From: Candidatus Ribeiella danica
GTDB taxonomy: Bacteria > Chloroflexota > Chloroflexia > Chloroflexales > Roseiflexaceae
Direction: 5' to 3'
Length of the DNA stretch: 64,000 nt
Assembly (NCBI GenBank): GCA_016717335.1
Contig: JADKFS010000008.1
Span: 62,001 to 126,000 of the forward strand
Of this stretch, positions 59,980 to 64,000 are shown piece by piece. Each line of letters opens with the position of its first letter. Position 1 is the first letter of the stretch. The translations under genes were made by a program, and so were the position numbers. The notes under the pieces are model-generated. The model worked only from the letters and a program-made list of their open reading frames with translations. It was not told where the DNA came from and did not search any database.

Positions 59980-61140
59980 ATGCCTTCTATCGCTCATCTG
60001 CTGCGCCCCGACATCGCGGCCCTGGAGCCGTACACGCCAGTCATGCCGATCGAGGTGCTGGCTGCGCAGCTCGGCCTGCCGGTCGAGCGCATCATCAAGC
60101 TGGACGCGAACGAGAGCCCGTACGGCCCCTCGCCGCGAGCCCGGGCGGCGCTGGCGGCGCTGGGCGGTGGCCAGAGCAGCTACGAGGGCGCCGCGATCCA
60201 GTACGGCGACCCGTCGGTGGTCGCGATCTACCCCGACCCGAACCACACGCTGCTGCGCGAGAAGCTGAGCGCCTACACCGGCCAGCCGGTCGAGCGGATC
60301 ATGTGCTCCTCCGGCTCGGGCGAGCTGATCGACCTGCTCATGCGCGCGCTGCTCCAGCCGGGCGACGCGATCGTCGACAGCCAGCCGACCTTCGGCATGT
60401 ACTCCTTCGACGCCGGCATCCACGGCGCCCGCGTCGTCAACGTCCCGCGCGACGAGGCGTTCAACCTCGACATCGAGGCGATCGCCGACGCCGTCGAGCA
60501 GCACGGCGCCAAGCTGCTGTTCGCGACTCTGCCGAACAACCCGACCGGCAACATGGCCGCGCGGGTCGAGATCGAGCGGCTGCTTGAGCTGCCGCTGCTG
60601 GTGGTGGTCGACGAGGCCTACGTCGAGTTCGCCGGCGACAGCGTGGCCGACCTGGTTGGCCAGTACCCCAACCTGGCGGTGCTGCGCACCTTCAGCAAGT
60701 GGGCCGGCCTGGCCGGGCTGCGGATCGGCTACGGGCTGTTCCACGAGGAGCTGATCGAGCATCTCTGGAAGATCAAGCAGCCCTACAACATTAACGTCGC
60801 CGCGCAGGCGGCCGCGCTGGGCTCGCTGGAAGACCTGGACTACCTGCGCGACAAGGTCGCCTGCATCGTCGCCGAGCGCGAGCGCGTCTTCTGCCAGCTC
60901 AGCGCCGCGCCCGGCCTGCTGGTCTACCCGAGCAAGGCCAACTTCCTGCTCTGCCGCGTGCTCAGCGGCGACGCGGCCGCGCTCAAGGACGACCTGATGC
61001 GCCGCGGCATCCTGGTGCGCTACTTCAACAAGGCTGGCCTGCGCGACTGCATCCGCTTCAGCATCGGCACGCCCGAGCAGAACGACGTGCTGCTGGCCGC
61101 GCTCGAGGAGCTGGTCGGCGTGTCCGCGCGAGCGGTCTAG
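59980..61140 (+). CDS. hisC: Histidinol-phosphate aminotransferase
   Basis: 386 aa from ATG 59980 (GGAGG about 10 bases upstream). Fold-type I PLP enzyme of the HisC group: KLDANESPYGPSPRA, MCSSGSGELIDLLMRAL, FATLPNNPTGN, VVVDEAYVEFAG (Asp and Tyr) and RTFSKWAGLAGLRIGYG (PLP Lys). It converts imidazole acetol phosphate to histidinol phosphate. The next gene is an IMPase-type phosphatase, suggesting consecutive histidine-pathway steps. HisC-like enzymes sometimes act on aromatic keto acids. The TAG stop lies in a GCGGTCTAG string repeated twice downstream. Confidence 0.9.
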   Translation: MPSIAHLLRPDIAALEPYTPVMPIEVLAAQLGLPVERIIKLDANESPYGPSPRARAALAALGGGQSSYEGAAIQYGDPSVVAIYPDPNHTLLREKLSAYTGQPVERIMCSSGSGELIDLLMRALLQPGDAIVDSQPTFGMYSFDAGIHGARVVNVPRDEAFNLDIEAIADAVEQHGAKLLFATLPNNPTGNMAARVEIERLLELPLLVVVDEAYVEFAGDSVADLVGQYPNLAVLRTFSKWAGLAGLRIGYGLFHEELIEHLWKIKQPYNINVAAQAAALGSLEDLDYLRDKVACIVAERERVFCQLSAAPGLLVYPSKANFLLCRVLSGDAAALKDDLMRRGILVRYFNKAGLRDCIRFSIGTPEQNDVLLAALEELVGVSARAV

Positions 61141-61261
61141 ACCGAAATCACACGTTTCTTGATCCGCAGATATCGCGGTCTAGACCGAAATCACACGTTT
61201 CTTGATCCGCAGATATCGCGGTCTAGACCGAAATCACACGTTTCTTGATCCGCAGATATCG
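61141..61261. repeat. 43-bp tandem repeat, three copies, including the hisC stop motif
   Basis: Units at 61141-61183, 61184-61226 and a partial one to 61261, each with ACCGAAATCACACGTTTCTT, GATCCGCAGATATC and GCGGTCTAG. The GCGGTCTAG string equals the last hisC codons plus stop. Confidence 0.9.
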
Positions 61262-61460
61262 CGGATAATCGCGGATATTGAGTTGGGGATAATCCACCGT
61301 ATCTGCGTTATCCGCGGATCACATCAGGAAGATCCGGCAGCGGTGACGAGTCCGTATCCGCTTTATCTGCGTTATCCGCGGATCACATCAGGAAGATCCG
61401 GCAGCGGTGACGAGTCCGTATCCGCTTTATCTGCGTTATCCGCGGATGAGAAGATCGAGG
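61262..61460. repeat. 64-bp tandem repeat, two copies, with GCGGATAA/TTATCCGC elements
   Basis: GATCACATCAGGAAGATCCG recurs at 61317 and 61381 with identical 64-base units. The inverted GCGGATAA/TTATCCGC pairs relate it to the 25.5-kb array. Confidence 0.88.
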
Positions 61461-61468
61461 AGATCCGA

Positions 61469-62254
61469 GTGGCACCCGAGTCGTTGAGCGAGCTGCGCGA
61501 GTTTGCCGCCGAGCTGGCGTGGCAGGCCGGCAAGCTCACGCTGCGCTACTTCCAGACCGACTTCACCACCGAGTATAAGGCCGACCAGTCGCCCGTCACG
61601 ATCGCCGACCGCGCGGCCGAGCGGCTGATGCGCGAGCTGATCGAGGCGCGCTACCCGCACCACAGCATCCTCGGCGAGGAGGAGGGCGAGACCCGCCCCG
61701 GCGCCAGCCACCGCTGGATCATCGACCCGATCGACGGCACCAAGACGTTCGTGCGCGGCGTGCCGATGTACGCCGTGCTGGTCGGCCTCGAGCGCGACGG
61801 CGAGCCGGTCGTCGGGGCGATCAACATCCCGGCGCTGGGCGAGCTGCTGCACGCGGCCCGCGGCGGCGGCTGCAGCTGGAACGGCCGGCGCGCGCGCGTC
61901 TCGGGCGTGGCCTCTTTGGCCGACGCGCTGCTGCTCTGCACCGACGCCGAGAGCATGGCCGAGCAGGGCCGCGGGTCGGCCTACCGCCGCCTGATCGCCG
62001 CCACCAAGCTCCGGCGCAGCTGGGGCGACGCCTACGGCTACGTGCTGCTGGCCACCGGCCGCGCCGAGGTCATGCTCGACCCGATCGTCAGCGTGTGGGA
62101 CTGCGCCGCGCTGCTGCCGGTCGTCACCGAGGCGGGCGGCAGCTTCACCGACTGGAGCGGCACGCAGACCATCCACTCGGGCGAGGCGATCGGCACGAAC
62201 GGGCTGCTGCTCGACCCGGTGATGGCGCTGATCGGCGAGCGCGAGGATCGATGA
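61469..62254 (+). CDS. hisN: Inositol-monophosphatase-family phosphatase, probable histidinol-phosphatase
   Basis: 261 aa from GTG 61469 (GAGGAG 7 bases upstream). Mg-dependent IMPase motifs: SILGEEEGE, WIIDPIDGTKTFVRGVPMYAVLVGL (DPxDGT) and VWDCAALLPVVTEAGGSFTDW (WDxA). The FVRGVPMYAV variant and adjacency to hisC favour histidinol-phosphatase (HisN) over an inositol or nucleotide phosphatase, but the reaction is inferred from context. The last codons and TGA lie in GATGACAA heptamer-type repeats. Confidence 0.83.
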   Translation: MAPESLSELREFAAELAWQAGKLTLRYFQTDFTTEYKADQSPVTIADRAAERLMRELIEARYPHHSILGEEEGETRPGASHRWIIDPIDGTKTFVRGVPMYAVLVGLERDGEPVVGAINIPALGELLHAARGGGCSWNGRRARVSGVASLADALLLCTDAESMAEQGRGSAYRRLIAATKLRRSWGDAYGYVLLATGRAEVMLDPIVSVWDCAALLPVVTEAGGSFTDWSGTQTIHSGEAIGTNGLLLDPVMALIGEREDR

Positions 62255-62405
62255 CAAGATGACAAGATGACAAGATGACAAGATGACAAGATGACAAGGT
62301 GACCAGGTGATAGGGTATCGAATGCTGACCCCTGACCCCTGTTCCCTGTTCCCTGTTCCCTGTTCCCTGTTCCCTGTCCTTGGCCCATCGTCCATCGCGC
62401 GTCAC
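62250..62405. repeat. Composite heptamer module, copy 3 (inverted), with 27-bp core
   Basis: GATGACAA units, GTGACCAGG, the inverted 27-base core (62306-62332), CTGACCC, CTGTTCC units and GTCCTTGGCCCATCGTCCAT: the reverse order of copies at 36976 and 38540. The following 100 bases (62406-62504) show nothing else. Confidence 0.88.
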
Positions 62406-62504
62406 CGGCTCTTGGCCCCCTGCTCTCAGCTACATTCGTATCATCCCGAACTAGTCTGACCGCCGACCGCCGACCGCATCCCGAATAGTTAACCCGTGCT
62501 ACAC

Positions 62505-64000
62505 ATGCTCCAAACGTTCCGACGTTCAAACGCTCAAACGTTCAAACGTTCAACTCTAACGCTCAGCCGCGCGGCATGGCTGGCGCTGATCTTCGCGCTG
62601 GCGCTGCCGCCGCTGTGGCTCAGCCTGGCAGCCGCGCCCAGGCTGCGCATCGACGTGGGCGAGTGGGGCGACCAGGCCTTCCTCGACGGCGTGTTCCGGC
62701 CCGAGACGACCTCGTCCGAGCTGTTCCGCTGGACGCAGGACCACACCGAGCTGGTCGTGCCCAACCTGAGCGGCCGCTACCGGCTGCTGCGGCTGCACGC
62801 GCACGGCTGGCGCCCGCCCGGCGTCGATCCGCCGCGCGTCCAGATCGATCTGGCCGGCAAGCCGGTTGCGACCATCCGGATGACGCGCGACTTGCTGACC
62901 TACCAGATCGCGCTTCCGCGCGACGGCGGCGCCGGCCCGCCGAGCATCCGCATCGGCTTCACGAGCCAGACCTACAGCTCCGCCGCCGACGACCGCGAGG
63001 TCGGCTTCGCGCTCGACTGGATCGAGCTCGACCAGACCGAGCCGATCAGCGGGCCGTCGATCTGGCAGCTCGGCGGCCAGGCGCTGCTGCTCGGCCTCGC
63101 GCTGGCCCTGGTCGGCGCGCTCGCGCTCCCGCTCCGCTCGACGGTCTGGTCCGGGCTGCTGCTGGCAGCCGCGCTGGTCGGCGCGAACTTCTGGCAGCCG
63201 CTGTGGGTCGCCCTGGCGCTTGAGAGCTGGACGATCATCGTCGCGGCGCTGCTGGCCGCGACCTGGCTGGCCGCGCCGTGGGTCAAGCGCGCGCTCGCGC
63301 CCTGGATGACGCCACACCTGGCGAGCGTCGCCTGGGGCCTGTTCGTGGCGGCGCTGGCCCTACGCCTGTTCGGCGCGGTCCACCCGCTGTTCGACAGCCA
63401 CGACCTCCCCTTCCACCGGGTGTGGCAGGAGTCGATCCTGAGCGGCCAGCTGTACATCTTCTCGACGCCGTCTGAGTTCCAGAACCGGCCGACCTTCAAC
63501 CCACCGGTCGGCTACGTGCTGATGCTGCCGCTGTACCTGCTGCTTCCGTCGACCCGGCTGGTCGTGCAGGTCGGGCCCGCGCTGGTCGACGGGCTGGGCT
63601 GCCTGGTGCTGCTGCCGCTCGCGCGCGAGCTGGGGCTCTCCGCGCGGGCCGGGCTGTTGGCGCTGGCGCTCTACCTGGCGCTGCCGATCAACGCGACGAT
63701 CCTCTGGTGGGGCTTCGTCACCAACGACATGGCCCAGACCGCCGGGCTGCTGCTGCTCTGGGCGCTGCTGCGGCTGGCGCGCCGGCCGGATCGCACCAGG
63801 CTGGCCGCGTTCACCGGCATCTGCGTGATCGCCCTGCTGATGCACGTCGGGGCGCTGGTGCTGATCGCCGCGCTGCTGGCCGCGTGCGTCGTGCTCGGCT
63901 GGCGGCGGCTCACGCCCACCGGGCGCGGCCTGCTGGTCGCCGGGATCGCGCTGGCCGGCCTGATCACCATCCCGATCTACTTCACGGCCGTGGCCGACAC
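62505..64000 (+). CDS. GT-C membrane glycosyltransferase-like protein, 3'-truncated by the window edge
   Basis: Open from ATG 62505 to the last base, at least 498 aa. The first 18 residues (MLQTFRRSNAQTFKRSTL) are heptamer-derived, so the true start may be a later codon. Helix 1 (AAWLALIFALALPPLWLSLA) precedes an extracytoplasmic beta domain (about 48-170; RIDVGEWGDQAFLDGVFRPE to LDWIELDQ). Then membrane helices with HPLFDSHDLPFHRVW in the first large loop, an acidic GT-C-type site, and FNPPVGYVLMLPLYLLL. The beta domain resembles that of the GT87-like protein at 51613-53937. Confidence 0.75.
   Translation, partial: MLQTFRRSNAQTFKRSTLTLSRAAWLALIFALALPPLWLSLAAAPRLRIDVGEWGDQAFLDGVFRPETTSSELFRWTQDHTELVVPNLSGRYRLLRLHAHGWRPPGVDPPRVQIDLAGKPVATIRMTRDLLTYQIALPRDGGAGPPSIRIGFTSQTYSSAADDREVGFALDWIELDQTEPISGPSIWQLGGQALLLGLALALVGALALPLRSTVWSGLLLAAALVGANFWQPLWVALALESWTIIVAALLAATWLAAPWVKRALAPWMTPHLASVAWGLFVAALALRLFGAVHPLFDSHDLPFHRVWQESILSGQLYIFSTPSEFQNRPTFNPPVGYVLMLPLYLLLPSTRLVVQVGPALVDGLGCLVLLPLARELGLSARAGLLALALYLALPINATILWWGFVTNDMAQTAGLLLLWALLRLARRPDRTRLAAFTGICVIALLMHVGALVLIAALLAACVVLGWRRLTPTGRGLLVAGIALAGLITIPIYFTAVAD

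Overview
This 64 kb window is GC-rich chromosomal DNA with little spacer that is free of repeats. It most likely comes from a filamentous member of the Chloroflexota, in the Kouleothrix/Roseiflexus part of the phylum. The clues are multi-GAF SpoIIE phosphatases, a zinc-ribbon Ser/Thr kinase with an extracellular sensor domain, golvesin-like secreted proteins, fused ECF ATPases, and heavy loads of short tandem and palindromic intergenic repeats. This placement is inference; no rRNA or tRNA gene was found to test it. About 45 protein genes are supported. Two are cut by the window edges.

Layout. 0-7 kb (+): C-terminal part of a membrane-anchored beta-propeller protein, a secreted golvesin-domain protein, a five-GAF SpoIIE-type phosphatase, and a tiny ORF overlapping its stop. 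7-8 kb: a tandem repeat array. 8-18.2 kb (-): a methyltransferase, a complete branched-chain amino acid ABC operon (livJ-H-M-G-F order), and a polar amino acid ABC operon (binding protein, permease, ATPase). Each uptake operon has a visible TTGACA-type promoter. 18.6-21 kb: an anchored beta protein, a duplicated-domain lipoprotein and a DUF4190 protein.

21-30 kb (-): a pantothenate/CoA locus. Read from its promoter it holds an ECF S component, a fused EcfA1-A2, a type II pantothenate kinase, EcfT, an M20 hydrolase, PanB and PanE. It therefore combines two steps of pantoate synthesis, a likely vitamin importer and the first committed step to CoA. 30.5-39.4 kb: alpha/beta hydrolase, MFS exporter, Ser/Thr kinase, cardiolipin-synthase-like PLD enzyme, a second MFS carrier and a TPR protein. 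39.7-44.1 kb (+): a two-gene phosphorelay. 44.8-50 kb (+): DUF6062-like Cys/His protein, CocE-type hydrolase, secreted GH26 enzyme and a small membrane protein. 50-59.2 kb (-): APH-fold kinase, then a surface-polysaccharide cluster (GT2, NAD-dependent sugar epimerase, DegT aminotransferase, GT39-like and GT87-like membrane transferases). 60-62.3 kb (+): hisC and an IMPase-type histidinol-phosphatase candidate. 62.5 kb to the end: start of another GT-C membrane protein.

The most unusual content is the repeat landscape. There are (i) a family of about 130-bp nested palindromes with conserved flanks, present eight times plus a tandemly amplified half-copy; (ii) heptamer/octamer arrays like cyanobacterial STRRs, three of them built around the same 27-bp core; (iii) composite CCCCTCTCCC-type modules that sometimes enclose a locus-specific perfect palindrome; and (iv) 43-, 57-, 61- and 64-bp tandem arrays. 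The heptamer arrays run into reading frames. They form N-termini, interdomain linkers, an internal insert in PanE and several stop codons.
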